A DNA stretch of 64,000 nucleotides, from assembly GCF_900312815.1 (NCBI RefSeq), contig NZ_OMPE01000007.1:248001-312000 (forward strand), given 5' to 3'. Both the position numbers and the translations under genes were made by a program. Positions within the stretch are counted from its first letter, which is position 1. Each line of letters starts with the position of its first letter. Source of the DNA: Aquimarina sp. AU474. Its GTDB lineage: Bacteria > Bacteroidota > Bacteroidia > Flavobacteriales > Flavobacteriaceae. A model generated the notes under the pieces. The model ran no database searches, was not told the origin of the DNA, and was given only the letters and a program-made list of their open reading frames with translations. Positions 42,597 through 51,094 of the stretch are shown in pieces.

Positions 42597-44288
42597 TTAT
42601 TCAACTTGTTTTAATTTATTAATAAAAGAAGAGGGATATAGTCCTGTTTTTTTGTGAAACGCTTTTGAAAAAGACTCGCTATTGTTAAACCCAATATCTT
42701 CAGAGATTCCCTTTATAGAGTATAATCTAAATTGTCGATCATTTTTTAAACGTTCAATTGCATAGCCTATCCTAAGATCATGTAGGTAATTAGAAAAATT
42801 CTTGCCTTTGGATACGTTTATAATTTTGGATAAATAGGCCGAATTAGTTTGCAGTTCTTTGGCCAATACCCCTAGACTATATTTATTATCCAAATACCGT
42901 TTATTCCTTTCAAAATTCTCCATCCCTTGTAACACCCTGTCAATAACCTCCTGAGATATTTTTAAATCATTCAACTTCTTTTCTTTCTCCTCTTTTAGCT
43001 CAGGAGTAACATCTTCGGTTTGATTGGTATGGGAGACTATGGCTCTAAAACTTTTTTGATAACGCTTGCGGTCCTTAATCAAATAAATGATTACTGAAAC
43101 AAATATGATCCAAAATAATACTGAAACCATGAAAATTATTTTCCATTGGACCAATTCATCACTTTGCCTAGAAATCCTGGCGTCTCTGCGAGTAACAATC
43201 CAATATATATAGTAGTCTTCAATTTCTTTGGCCAGTGTATCTGTAAAATTATGCCGGGTGACACTATCTATACGAGCTTTCTTTTTGGTATATAACGTAA
43301 AGGCCTCTGCATTTTTTTGTTCATTAAAATACTCTTGTAAAATGGTATATCCATCCATCATCTCGGGTAGTATATCCTTCTGTAATTGCACTACAGAATC
43401 CATTTTCTTCAAAAAATCGATACCCTTTTCTTTTTGATTTATAATAGTATATGCTTTCCCTAAATAATAATACAAATCCACCAGATCCTGCAACCCAGCA
43501 GTGTCCTCAAGATAAAGTCGGCTTTTTGCCAGGCTATCAATTGCTTTATTATATTCTTTTTGGTAATAATGCGTTATACCCGAACTCAACATTAACTTAT
43601 AATATAAATCATCATTTTTGGTAGCCTCCGCCTCTTCTATACCTTGTTGTACATATTTTAGTGCTTCTTCAAAGTTTTGTTCTTTATTGTATGCTTTAAT
43701 TAAATGGAGCAAGTCTTCATGCTGCAAGTCGATATCATTTTTAACCGCATACTTATAGCAATCTCTTAAAATTGCTCTTGCTCTCTTGTGTTTTCCAACT
43801 CTACTTTTTAATCGACCAACTATTCTATTACTATGATACCGTACACTAGCATTTGGTCTTCTTACGGTATATGAATTTGCCATTTGGTAATTTTCAAAGG
43901 CCTCCGCAAATAAGTTTTTATTATAAAAATAATTTGCTCGTAGTAAATACCCTCTAGCCGGATATTCATTACTTGTAGAATTCTCTTCAAGATTGATAAT
44001 ACTATCTGCATATTTCAAGTAGGTTTCCTGGCCTTGGTATATATGAGAAACCAAAAAATAACCATGAGCTATAATAATCTTCTTATCTTCCTTTTTACCC
44101 TTTTCTAAATATGCATTAGCATAAGCAAGAGCTTTTTTTGGAGATTTTTTATAATGCTCAAAAAAAAGTTCGTACAATTTAAAATAGGATTTTTCTTGTA
44201 AAGAATCAGGGATTTTAGAATTGTATATTTGCTCCTGAGCTTGTACAACCACACACATCAAAAGAACTATAAAAACTATGTTTTTCAT
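42597..44288 (-). CDS. Membrane-anchored TPR-AraC family transcriptional regulator
   Basis: 563 residues from MKNIVFIVLLMCVVVQAQ, a signal peptide. An exported helical TPR array (about 25-365, for example ALKYVQQGIEEAEA and YYYLGKAYTIINQKEKGIDFL) is followed by one membrane helix (about 380-402, IIFMVSVLFWIIFVSVIIYLI). A cytoplasmic AraC DNA-binding domain (about 450-563) contains LGVLAKELQTNSAYLSKIIN and IGFNNSESFSKAFHKKTGLYPSSF. It is of the class that senses outside the membrane and binds DNA inside. The DUF4199 neighbours are plausible targets, by position only. Confidence 0.92.
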   Translation of the reverse strand: MKNIVFIVLLMCVVVQAQEQIYNSKIPDSLQEKSYFKLYELFFEHYKKSPKKALAYANAYLEKGKKEDKKIIIAHGYFLVSHIYQGQETYLKYADSIINLEENSTSNEYPARGYLLRANYFYNKNLFAEAFENYQMANSYTVRRPNASVRYHSNRIVGRLKSRVGKHKRARAILRDCYKYAVKNDIDLQHEDLLHLIKAYNKEQNFEEALKYVQQGIEEAEATKNDDLYYKLMLSSGITHYYQKEYNKAIDSLAKSRLYLEDTAGLQDLVDLYYYLGKAYTIINQKEKGIDFLKKMDSVVQLQKDILPEMMDGYTILQEYFNEQKNAEAFTLYTKKKARIDSVTRHNFTDTLAKEIEDYYIYWIVTRRDARISRQSDELVQWKIIFMVSVLFWIIFVSVIIYLIKDRKRYQKSFRAIVSHTNQTEDVTPELKEEKEKKLNDLKISQEVIDRVLQGMENFERNKRYLDNKYSLGVLAKELQTNSAYLSKIINVSKGKNFSNYLHDLRIGYAIERLKNDRQFRLYSIKGISEDIGFNNSESFSKAFHKKTGLYPSSFINKLKQVE

Positions 44289-44558
44289 TCTAATTTTATC
44301 ATTAAATGTATCCAACACAACCAAAATTACGGTAAAAAACTATGGCATACTACTTTGAAAACTTAAAAACTAAAAAATCATTATAAATAACTAATTATCA
44401 GTATTTTAAATTTTATTTTTATATATAAAAATGAGTCGATTTTTATAAAATACGACATATTTTGCTTGTAATACACCTATCATTAGGTATACATTTGTAA
44501 TCATCAAAGCAATACACGCTACACTTTGATTTAGAAAGGGAATATCAATACATATAGC

Positions 44559-45125
44559 ATGGTTATGAAGGAAAAAGAAATCATTAATGGCATCATATCA
44601 GGAAACGAAGTTATCTTGAAATTGTTTTATCGTAAACATCTCCCATACATCCGAAGTTATGTCCTAAAACATGGAGGCACCGCTGAAGATGCCGAGGATA
44701 TTTTTCAAGACGCCTTGATATTGATCTATTCTAAACTCCGTTCGAATGAAATTGAAATAACCACGTCATTATCTGCCTATTTTAGCGGTATTTGTAAAAA
44801 TTTATGGCGCAACCAAGCCCGAAAAGATCGAAGATGGATAATGGCAGATTTGCTAACTGACCCTAAGGATGAACAAATAACCGTATGTGAACAACTAACT
44901 CAAAAAGACCGTAAACATCTGTTTTACTCTTATTTTACAACACTACAAGAGTCTACCAAACAACTTTGGCAACTTATTTTTGATGAAAAAAGCACCGAAG
45001 AAATTGTCGAAACCATGGGGTATACCAAAAAATATGTGCGGAAAAAGAAATGCGAAACCAAAAAGAAACTAATTCAACATATTTCTACAGATCCCAGATA
45101 TAGTGAGTTAATTGAGATATCTTAA
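44559..45125 (+). CDS. ECF-like RNA polymerase sigma factor
   Basis: 188 residues; ATG 44559 or 44565. Region 2 reads VILKLFYRKHLPYIRSYVLKHGGTAEDAEDIFQDALILIYSKL, and region 4 (about 130-180) contains STEEIVETMGYTKKYVRKKKCETKKKLI. No anti-sigma gene adjoins it. It is divergent from the TPR-AraC regulator (270 bp apart) and is followed after 101 bp by DUF4199 copy 6. It may drive the second half of the array; this is a guess from position. Confidence 0.9.
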   Translation: MVMKEKEIINGIISGNEVILKLFYRKHLPYIRSYVLKHGGTAEDAEDIFQDALILIYSKLRSNEIEITTSLSAYFSGICKNLWRNQARKDRRWIMADLLTDPKDEQITVCEQLTQKDRKHLFYSYFTTLQESTKQLWQLIFDEKSTEEIVETMGYTKKYVRKKKCETKKKLIQHISTDPRYSELIEIS

Positions 45126-45226
45126 ATCAATAGCTTTTCATCAATAAAAAAAACAAATTCTTGTTATCCTATTTTATTACTTTTGGATATCATTACATTT
45201 TCGACACCCATACTACAAGTACTGCA

Positions 45227-45751
45227 ATGAAAGAAGGCTCTATATCTATTAAAAAATATAGTATCATTTACGGAATTATTCTTGGTGTTTTATATATAGC
45301 GTATGGCACTATTTTTTATGTAACACTGCATTTAGTAAAGCTAAATTGGTTTACAATTATCATCGCGGTTTTATTACCTATACTAATCATCGTGCATGGA
45401 TTGTATACTTACAAAAAAGCCAATCAAACCATTTTAAAATTAAATAATGCATTAAAAATTGGTGCGGGTATTGCCTTTATTGCAACGATTATGGTTGGGG
45501 TTTGGAGTATATTTTTAATGTGTTATTTTGATCCAAATCTTAACTCAGAAATTGCATTAATTTACGAAGCCTGGATGATAGATAGTAATCCTGATATTTC
45601 GATCAACGAATTGAATGAAAAAATGCCAATATATCAAAAATATAACACGCCCTTTTTTATTTCAGTTATACTCATGCTCCTTATTTTTGTTTTTGGTTTT
45701 CTTATTTCGTTGGTTAGTGGCTCGATCATGTACAAAAAGAAAGCACCATAA
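45227..45751 (+). CDS. DUF4199 membrane protein, copy 6
   Basis: 174 residues from MKEGSISIKKYSIIYG; an in-frame ATG 66 bp upstream adds a stretch unlike the family. Four membrane helices, NALKIGAGIAFIATIMVGVWSI and the ending FGFLISLVSGSIMYKKKAP. It is somewhat divergent, with a longer loop between helices 3 and 4 (LNSEIALIYEAWMIDSNPDIS). Confidence 0.86.
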   Translation: MKEGSISIKKYSIIYGIILGVLYIAYGTIFYVTLHLVKLNWFTIIIAVLLPILIIVHGLYTYKKANQTILKLNNALKIGAGIAFIATIMVGVWSIFLMCYFDPNLNSEIALIYEAWMIDSNPDISINELNEKMPIYQKYNTPFFISVILMLLIFVFGFLISLVSGSIMYKKKAP

Positions 45752-45756
45752 AAGAG

Positions 45757-45885
45757 TGTGTGATATATGTGTCATTCACCTTTTATGTAGGCATACAATC
45801 ATGTTGTATATTTATTTTTGGATTCTTAACCTCTCTAATCGGTGGCCCTATTATGTCTAAAAGAAAAATTAATCAAATCTCTTAA
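45757..45885 (+). pseudogene. DUF4199 C-terminal remnant
   Basis: In the frame of 45820 the sequence reads IFIFGFLTSLIGGPIMSKRK and ends at TAA 45883-45885. This matches the last helix of the preceding gene (IFVFGFLISLVSGSIMYKKK). The upstream part of the gene is missing. It is a deleted copy between copies 6 and 7. Confidence 0.78.
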
Positions 45886-45886
45886 A

Positions 45887-46402
45887 ATGAAAAAACCTGT
45901 TTCTATTAAAAAACATGTCATTAAATATGGATTAATTCTTGGTATTCTTATTACGACAAAAATTATATTTATGACGTATACTACATTTCCAATTCGTTTT
46001 ATATTAGGACTTTCGGAATTATTTTTTTTAGGTTCTACTATTTTTTATGGTATATATAAATACAAAAGAAGTACTCATGGTATTCTCACCCTAAAACAAG
46101 TGTTATATATTACCTTGGGAATTTCTTTTATTGGAGGATTGTTTACGGTCTTGTGGTTTGCTTTAAAATATAACATTATAGAACCTGACTATCTCAATAG
46201 AGCGGTAGAGCGAGAAAAAGAAAGACTATTACAAGAAAACTTCGATATAACTTATGAAGAAGTAGAACAGCTTACTAAACACACATATCTTTATGCGTCC
46301 TCATATGCTCAAGCAGGAATATACATTTTCCAAAATCTAATATTTGGGCCTATTTTCGGATTAATCGCTTACGTTTTTTTATACAAAAGGCAAAAGTTAT
46401 AA
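45887..46402 (+). CDS. DUF4199 membrane protein, copy 7
   Basis: 171 residues from MKKPVSIKKHVIKYGLILG; the in-frame ATG 45 bp upstream lies inside the remnant of another copy. Four membrane helices, GISFIGGLFTVLWFALKYNIIEPDYL, a charged loop (EREKERLLQENFDITYEEVEQ) and a closing helix ending VFLYKRQKL. The start is one base after the TAA of the remnant. Confidence 0.86.
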   Translation: MKKPVSIKKHVIKYGLILGILITTKIIFMTYTTFPIRFILGLSELFFLGSTIFYGIYKYKRSTHGILTLKQVLYITLGISFIGGLFTVLWFALKYNIIEPDYLNRAVEREKERLLQENFDITYEEVEQLTKHTYLYASSYAQAGIYIFQNLIFGPIFGLIAYVFLYKRQKL

Positions 46403-46545
46403 TTACAAAACAACTTTATTTCTTCCATTGATAGAACTATCATTTGCAAAATAAAAAAGTTGTAAATTACCTAGACACCTACTTTTCAAGCCAAAACGAC
46501 CAACCGAAAAAACAAAATCCTAGTTGCAAAGATTGAACTACTATC

Positions 46546-46574
46546 TTGTAATTTGTAACATTTTGGTATATTTG
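46546..46574 (+). promoter_or_regulatory. Promoter of DUF4199 copy 8
   Basis: TTG (46546-46548), an 18-bp spacer and a perfect TATATTTG (46567-46574), 40 bp before the ATG. The TGTAACATTTTGG just before the -7 box matches the promoter region of copy 1 (39388-39408). Confidence 0.8.
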
Positions 46575-46614
46575 GATACTTATGGTTTATAATTAACCTT
46601 AACAACGTTCAACA

Positions 46615-47142
46615 ATGGAAAATGAAAAAACATCATCAAAAAAGATAATCATCAATTATGGTGTTATCTTAGGTATTGTTTCTGTACTATTTGGTGCCAT
46701 CTTATATGCTACCGGTATCTATAAAGACCCGCATTGGTCTATTGGTATCTTTGGATTTGTGATTACTATAGTAGTTTTGGTATATGCCATCAAAGCATTT
46801 AAAACAGCAAATGGTGGTTTTCTAAATTTAACTGATGCCTTAAAAGTAGGTATAGGTGCTGCATTAATAGGTGGTATTATTTCTAGTGTATGGAGTTTTA
46901 CCCTAACTACGGTGATCGAGCCAGATTACTCTGAGCAGGTGATGCAGGTACAAAAAGATAAATTATTAGAAGACAATCCAGATTTTACACAAGAGCAGGT
47001 AGATCAAATGTTTGCCATACCCGAAAAACTACAAAGCCCTCCTATTGCTTTTGCTTTAGGTATTGTAGGTAGTTTATTTGTTGGTTTTATCATTTCGCTA
47101 GTTGCTGGTTTAGTGATGCAAAAGAAACAAGAGATATATTAG
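46615..47142 (+). CDS. DUF4199 membrane protein, copy 8
   Basis: 175 residues, four membrane helices. It is the copy closest to typical DUF4199 proteins elsewhere: GVILGIVSVLFGAILYATG, KTANGGFLNLTDALKVGIGAALIGGIISSVWSF, IEPDYSEQVMQ, and VGFIISLVAGLVMQKKQE. It may be the oldest member. It has its own promoter (46546-46574) and a strong terminator (47190-47223). Confidence 0.92.
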   Translation: MENEKTSSKKIIINYGVILGIVSVLFGAILYATGIYKDPHWSIGIFGFVITIVVLVYAIKAFKTANGGFLNLTDALKVGIGAALIGGIISSVWSFTLTTVIEPDYSEQVMQVQKDKLLEDNPDFTQEQVDQMFAIPEKLQSPPIAFALGIVGSLFVGFIISLVAGLVMQKKQEIY

Positions 47143-47189
47143 CATATACACATAACGATGCTCAATAAATGAGTATTATGTAAAGAATT

Positions 47190-47223
47190 AAAAGAGGATT
47201 GCAAAATTTTGCAATCCTCTTTT
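47190..47223. terminator. Perfect 34-bp palindrome, intrinsic terminator
   Basis: AAAAGAGGATTGCAAAA (47190-47206) is followed directly by its exact reverse complement (47207-47223). The centre AAAATTTT forms the loop and runs of A and T flank the GC part. It ends the copy 8 transcript and is symmetric, so it works in both directions. Confidence 0.88.
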
Positions 47224-47371
47224 ATGTTGCTATTTTTTTTTAAATAAAACACAGTTATAGCATGGCATATTGTTATAATATCTTTTATTAAAATTAAACC
47301 CTCATCGACCAATACAAGAAAAGAAACTTTACTATTTTTATCTATATATTATCAACATTCAATAAACACTA

Positions 47372-47875
47372 ATGACACAAGATCATTATACTTCTATAAA
47401 TAAACATATTGTAAAGTATGGCGCAGTATATAGTGTTATTTGGCTTTTGTATTATATATTTTTTTACCTATGTGATTTCCGTAATCCTTTAGTTTGGGGT
47501 AATATCATTTTTGAAATATGTTTACACATTAGCACTGTAACTTATGCTATATACACTTACAAAAAATTGAATCACAATTTCTTAAAAATTAGCGAAGCGA
47601 TTAAAATAGGGTTTGGAGTGGGGTTTATAACTGCAGTTGTTATTCTTATTTGGTTGAGATTGATCCATCATAAAATTCTTGAACCCAATTGGTTTGATGA
47701 TCATTTAAGCCGAAAAATATCAAAAAATCCTGAACGTAATCCTATAGAAGCTAAACAAGAGGTAATGATATATTTTCTTATACTCGATTCCATTCCAATT
47801 GTTCTACAAATCTTTATGGGGTTCTTTGTTTCTCTAGTAAGTGGTGCTATTTTGTCTAAGAGAAAACAATTATAA
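47372..47875 (+). CDS. DUF4199 membrane protein, copy 9
   Basis: 167 residues, four membrane helices. NKHIVKYGAVYSVIWLLYYIFFYL starts it, followed by EAIKIGFGVGFITAVVILIWLRL, the ILEPNWFDDHL loop and the ending FFVSLVSGAILSKRKQL. It is followed after 17 bp by a decayed tenth copy. Confidence 0.86.
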   Translation: MTQDHYTSINKHIVKYGAVYSVIWLLYYIFFYLCDFRNPLVWGNIIFEICLHISTVTYAIYTYKKLNHNFLKISEAIKIGFGVGFITAVVILIWLRLIHHKILEPNWFDDHLSRKISKNPERNPIEAKQEVMIYFLILDSIPIVLQIFMGFFVSLVSGAILSKRKQL

Positions 47876-47892
47876 CTAATTAATATCTTGAC

Positions 47893-48118
47893 ATGAAAGT
47901 CAAAGAAATTTCAATAAGTAAACACATACTAAAATATGGCTTAGCTTATGGTGGTATAATTCTTATAAAACTCTCAATTGTAGCTCTAATTTTTAAAGAA
48001 ACAACTCCCGAAAACAATCTAATAATACTAATAGATCTACTACTGCTTATTGGAGCAATAACCTTTTGCAATTACTTTGATAATTGTAGCAATACTCTCT
48101 AAAAGAGAAAAATTATAG
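47893..48118 (+). pseudogene. DUF4199 copy 10, internally deleted and frameshifted
   Basis: The first 50 or so residues (SISKHILKYGLAYGGIILIKL) are family-like. The frame then breaks, and after a jump the last residues reappear in another frame as AILSKREKL with TAG at 48116-48118, matching AILSKRKQL of copy 9. About 90 residues of the middle are missing. Confidence 0.82.
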
Positions 48119-48298
48119 TATCAAAATAAAACAACACACTAAATGCAATACAACTTGATTTAGAATCTATGTTTAAAATACCGTTTGATTTCATATTACT
48201 TAAGACATATAGCTAATAACATTTTATTATCTTTGAATATTATTTGTGCTGTGATTTTTTATAATCAATCACCGCAAATACAACGTATTTATTGATTT

Positions 48299-49249
48299 AT
48301 GAATATATCTGTGGTCATACCGCTGCTTAATGAGCAGGAATCACTTACCGAATTATATAATTGGATTGCAAAAGTTATGCAATCCAATTCTTTTTCTTAC
48401 GAAATTATGTTTATTGATGATGGTAGTACAGATGGTTCTTGGGATACGATTACAGCATTATCGCAAAAAGATCCAAATGTAAAAGGTATTCGGTTTTTAA
48501 AAAACTTTGGTAAATCACAGGCCCTACATGCCGGATTTGGTGAAGTAACAGGTGATGTAGTGATCACTATGGATGCCGATTTGCAGGATAACCCCGAAGA
48601 GATCCCAGAGCTATATGATTTGATCACCAAAGATGGATATGATTTGATTTCGGGTTGGAAGAAAAAACGATACGACTCGGTTATTGCAAAAAATTTACCT
48701 TCAAAATTATTTAATGCAGCCGCAAGGCGTACTTCTGGGGTAAAACTACATGATTTTAATTGTGGTTTAAAAGCGTACAAAAATCTTGTAGTCAAAAATA
48801 TTGATGTGCATGGAGAGATGCACCGTTATATCCCGGTACTGGCCAAAAATGCAGGTTTTACCAAAATTGGAGAAAAAGTAGTACTGCACCAAGCTCGAAA
48901 ATATGGTAAAACCAAATTTGGAATGAATCGTTTTGTAAATGGTTTCCTGGATTTGATTACGATTTGGTTTATGTCACGCTTTGGCAAACGACCCATGCAC
49001 TTTTTTGGATTAATTGGTACCATATTATTTATCGTTGGGTTTTCGTTTTCGTTATACTTAGGTATCGATAAACTTTTTATAGAAACAAAAGGAAGATTGA
49101 TTGCGCAACGACCAGAATTTTATGTAGCTTTAACTTCAATGATCTTAGGAACTCAATTTTTTCTTGCTGGATTTTTGGGAGAAATCATTTTAACCAGTAA
49201 AAGAAGTAAAGAACGCTATAAAATCTCAGATACATTACACTTGTCATAA
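48299..49249 (+). CDS. Family 2 glycosyltransferase, polyprenyl-phosphate type (GtrB/DPM1-like)
   Basis: 316 residues. The GT-A domain contains VVIPLLNEQESLTELYNWI, the FIDDGSTDGSW motif and DADLQDNPEEIPELY. Two C-terminal membrane helices (about 231-252 and 270-294) place it in the group that loads a sugar on undecaprenyl phosphate at the inner membrane. The donor sugar is not evident. A TATCTTTG box at 48228-48235 is a likely promoter element. Confidence 0.92.
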   Translation: MNISVVIPLLNEQESLTELYNWIAKVMQSNSFSYEIMFIDDGSTDGSWDTITALSQKDPNVKGIRFLKNFGKSQALHAGFGEVTGDVVITMDADLQDNPEEIPELYDLITKDGYDLISGWKKKRYDSVIAKNLPSKLFNAAARRTSGVKLHDFNCGLKAYKNLVVKNIDVHGEMHRYIPVLAKNAGFTKIGEKVVLHQARKYGKTKFGMNRFVNGFLDLITIWFMSRFGKRPMHFFGLIGTILFIVGFSFSLYLGIDKLFIETKGRLIAQRPEFYVALTSMILGTQFFLAGFLGEIILTSKRSKERYKISDTLHLS

Positions 49250-49328
49250 TAGTTACCCCAACACAGGATGACAGCTATATTCTTAGCCTCTCGCCAAAAA
49301 AATAAATTGTATTTTTGAAACCAAAATT

Positions 49329-51065
49329 ATGTCTATGCAAATCACAGATTCAGAGATAAATAACAGGATTAGCGAATGGTTAACTCCAGTTTTTGATGAA
49401 GAGACACAAAACGAAATCAAGCACCTACAAACCAGTGCTACAGAACAACTAACAGAAAGCTTTTATAAAAATCTCGAATTTGGTACCGGTGGTATGAGAG
49501 GTGTTATGGGCGTAGGTACCAATCGCATCAATAAATATACTCTGGGTAAAAGTACTCAAGGATTAAGTAATTATTTGATCAAACAATTTGCTGGTGAGCA
49601 ACCCAAGGCAGTTATCGCTTATGATTGTAGAAACAACAGTGATACACTTGCGCAAATCGTAGCTGATGTATTTTCGGCAAATGGGATTAAGGTGTATCTG
49701 TTTTCAGAATTACGCCCTACCCCCGAGTTATCTTTTGCAGTAAAAGAATTAGGATGTCATTGCGGTATTGTACTTACTGCAAGTCATAACCCTCCAGAAT
49801 ATAACGGGTATAAAGTGTATTGGCAAGATGGTGGGCAATTAGTGCCACCACAAGATGGTGAGATTATTGAAGAAATTAATGCATTACAATACGCAGATAT
49901 ACGATTTGAATCCAATGCAGATCTTATACAAAAAATAGATAAAGCTGTCGATGATATTTTTATTGAGGAAAGTGTAAAAAACGGAAGTTTTGCTGCTTCG
50001 CAAGAGGCCAAAGATAATACAACCATTGTTTTTACATCACTACATGGCACATCGATTACGGCAGTGCCCGAAACATTAAAAAAAGCAGGGTATAATAATG
50101 TACATATCGTACAAGAGCAGGCCGAACCGGATGGTAACTTCCCAACGGTAAAATCACCAAACCCCGAAGAGCCCGAAGCATTAACTATGGCAATGCAGCT
50201 TGCAAATAAGGTTAACGCAGATATTGTGATTGGTACCGATCCTGATTGTGATCGTTTGGGGATTGCAGTGCGTAATAATCAAGGAGATTTAGAATTACTT
50301 AACGGAAATCAAACCATGGTGGTAATGACCTGGTTTTTATTAGAACATTACAAAAACACCAAAGGTCTTAATGCTAATGAGTTTATCGCTTCTACCATTG
50401 TATCTACTCCTATGATGCGAAGTCTGTCTAATGCATATGGAGTTACCTATAAAGAAGTACTCACAGGTTTTAAGTGGATTGCAAAACTTATTAATGATTT
50501 TCCTGAAGAGCATTTTATTGGTGGTGGAGAAGAGAGTTTTGGATTTATGGTTGGAGATTTTGTAAGAGATAAAGATGCCGTAACTTCTACCTTATTAGCT
50601 TGTGAAATAGTCGCTTTTGCCAAAGCCCAAGGAGGTTCTTTTTATAATACCTTATTAGAACTATACACCAAACATGGGTTTTACAAAGAGCATTTGGTGT
50701 CTTTGGTAAAAAAAGGAATGGATGGTGCTGCAGAAATCAAACAGATCATGATTGATTTAAGGAACAATCCCCCTTCTTCTATTAATGATCAAAAAGTAGT
50801 TTTAATTGAAGACTATCAAACCAGTATTGCAAAAAACACTCAAGACAGATCAGAGAGTGCTATTGATACTCCAAAATCTAATGTGCTTATATTTTATACC
50901 GAAGATGGAAGCAAAATAGCAGCAAGACCCAGTGGAACCGAACCAAAAATTAAGTTTTACATTAGTGTGCAAGATACACTTGACGATTTGTCAGGTTTTG
51001 AAACTGTGGAACAAAAACTGGATAGTAAAATCATAGCCATCAAAAAAGATTTAAGATTAACCTAA
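49329..51065 (+). CDS. Phospho-sugar mutase (phosphoglucomutase/phosphomannomutase family)
   Basis: 578 residues of the alpha-D-phosphohexomutase superfamily. Catalytic Ser152 is in TASHNPPEYNGYKVYW. The metal loop is GTDPDCDRLG, the sugar-binding loop is GGGEESFGF and the phosphate-binding loop is RPSGTEPKIKFY. It converts hexose-6- and hexose-1-phosphates. The length fits the PgcA-like group with glucose or mannose phosphates. TATTTTTG at 49310-49317 is a likely -7 box. Confidence 0.94.
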   Translation: MSMQITDSEINNRISEWLTPVFDEETQNEIKHLQTSATEQLTESFYKNLEFGTGGMRGVMGVGTNRINKYTLGKSTQGLSNYLIKQFAGEQPKAVIAYDCRNNSDTLAQIVADVFSANGIKVYLFSELRPTPELSFAVKELGCHCGIVLTASHNPPEYNGYKVYWQDGGQLVPPQDGEIIEEINALQYADIRFESNADLIQKIDKAVDDIFIEESVKNGSFAASQEAKDNTTIVFTSLHGTSITAVPETLKKAGYNNVHIVQEQAEPDGNFPTVKSPNPEEPEALTMAMQLANKVNADIVIGTDPDCDRLGIAVRNNQGDLELLNGNQTMVVMTWFLLEHYKNTKGLNANEFIASTIVSTPMMRSLSNAYGVTYKEVLTGFKWIAKLINDFPEEHFIGGGEESFGFMVGDFVRDKDAVTSTLLACEIVAFAKAQGGSFYNTLLELYTKHGFYKEHLVSLVKKGMDGAAEIKQIMIDLRNNPPSSINDQKVVLIEDYQTSIAKNTQDRSESAIDTPKSNVLIFYTEDGSKIAARPSGTEPKIKFYISVQDTLDDLSGFETVEQKLDSKIIAIKKDLRLT

Positions 51066-51094
51066 ATAACAGTTGTTTCTGTATATAATCATTA

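Noticed and set aside
45842..45886. Upstream ATG that would extend DUF4199 copy 7 by 15 residues
   Set aside because: This part lies inside the remnant of another copy in a different frame, and the added residues do not resemble the family N terminus; ATG 45887 does.
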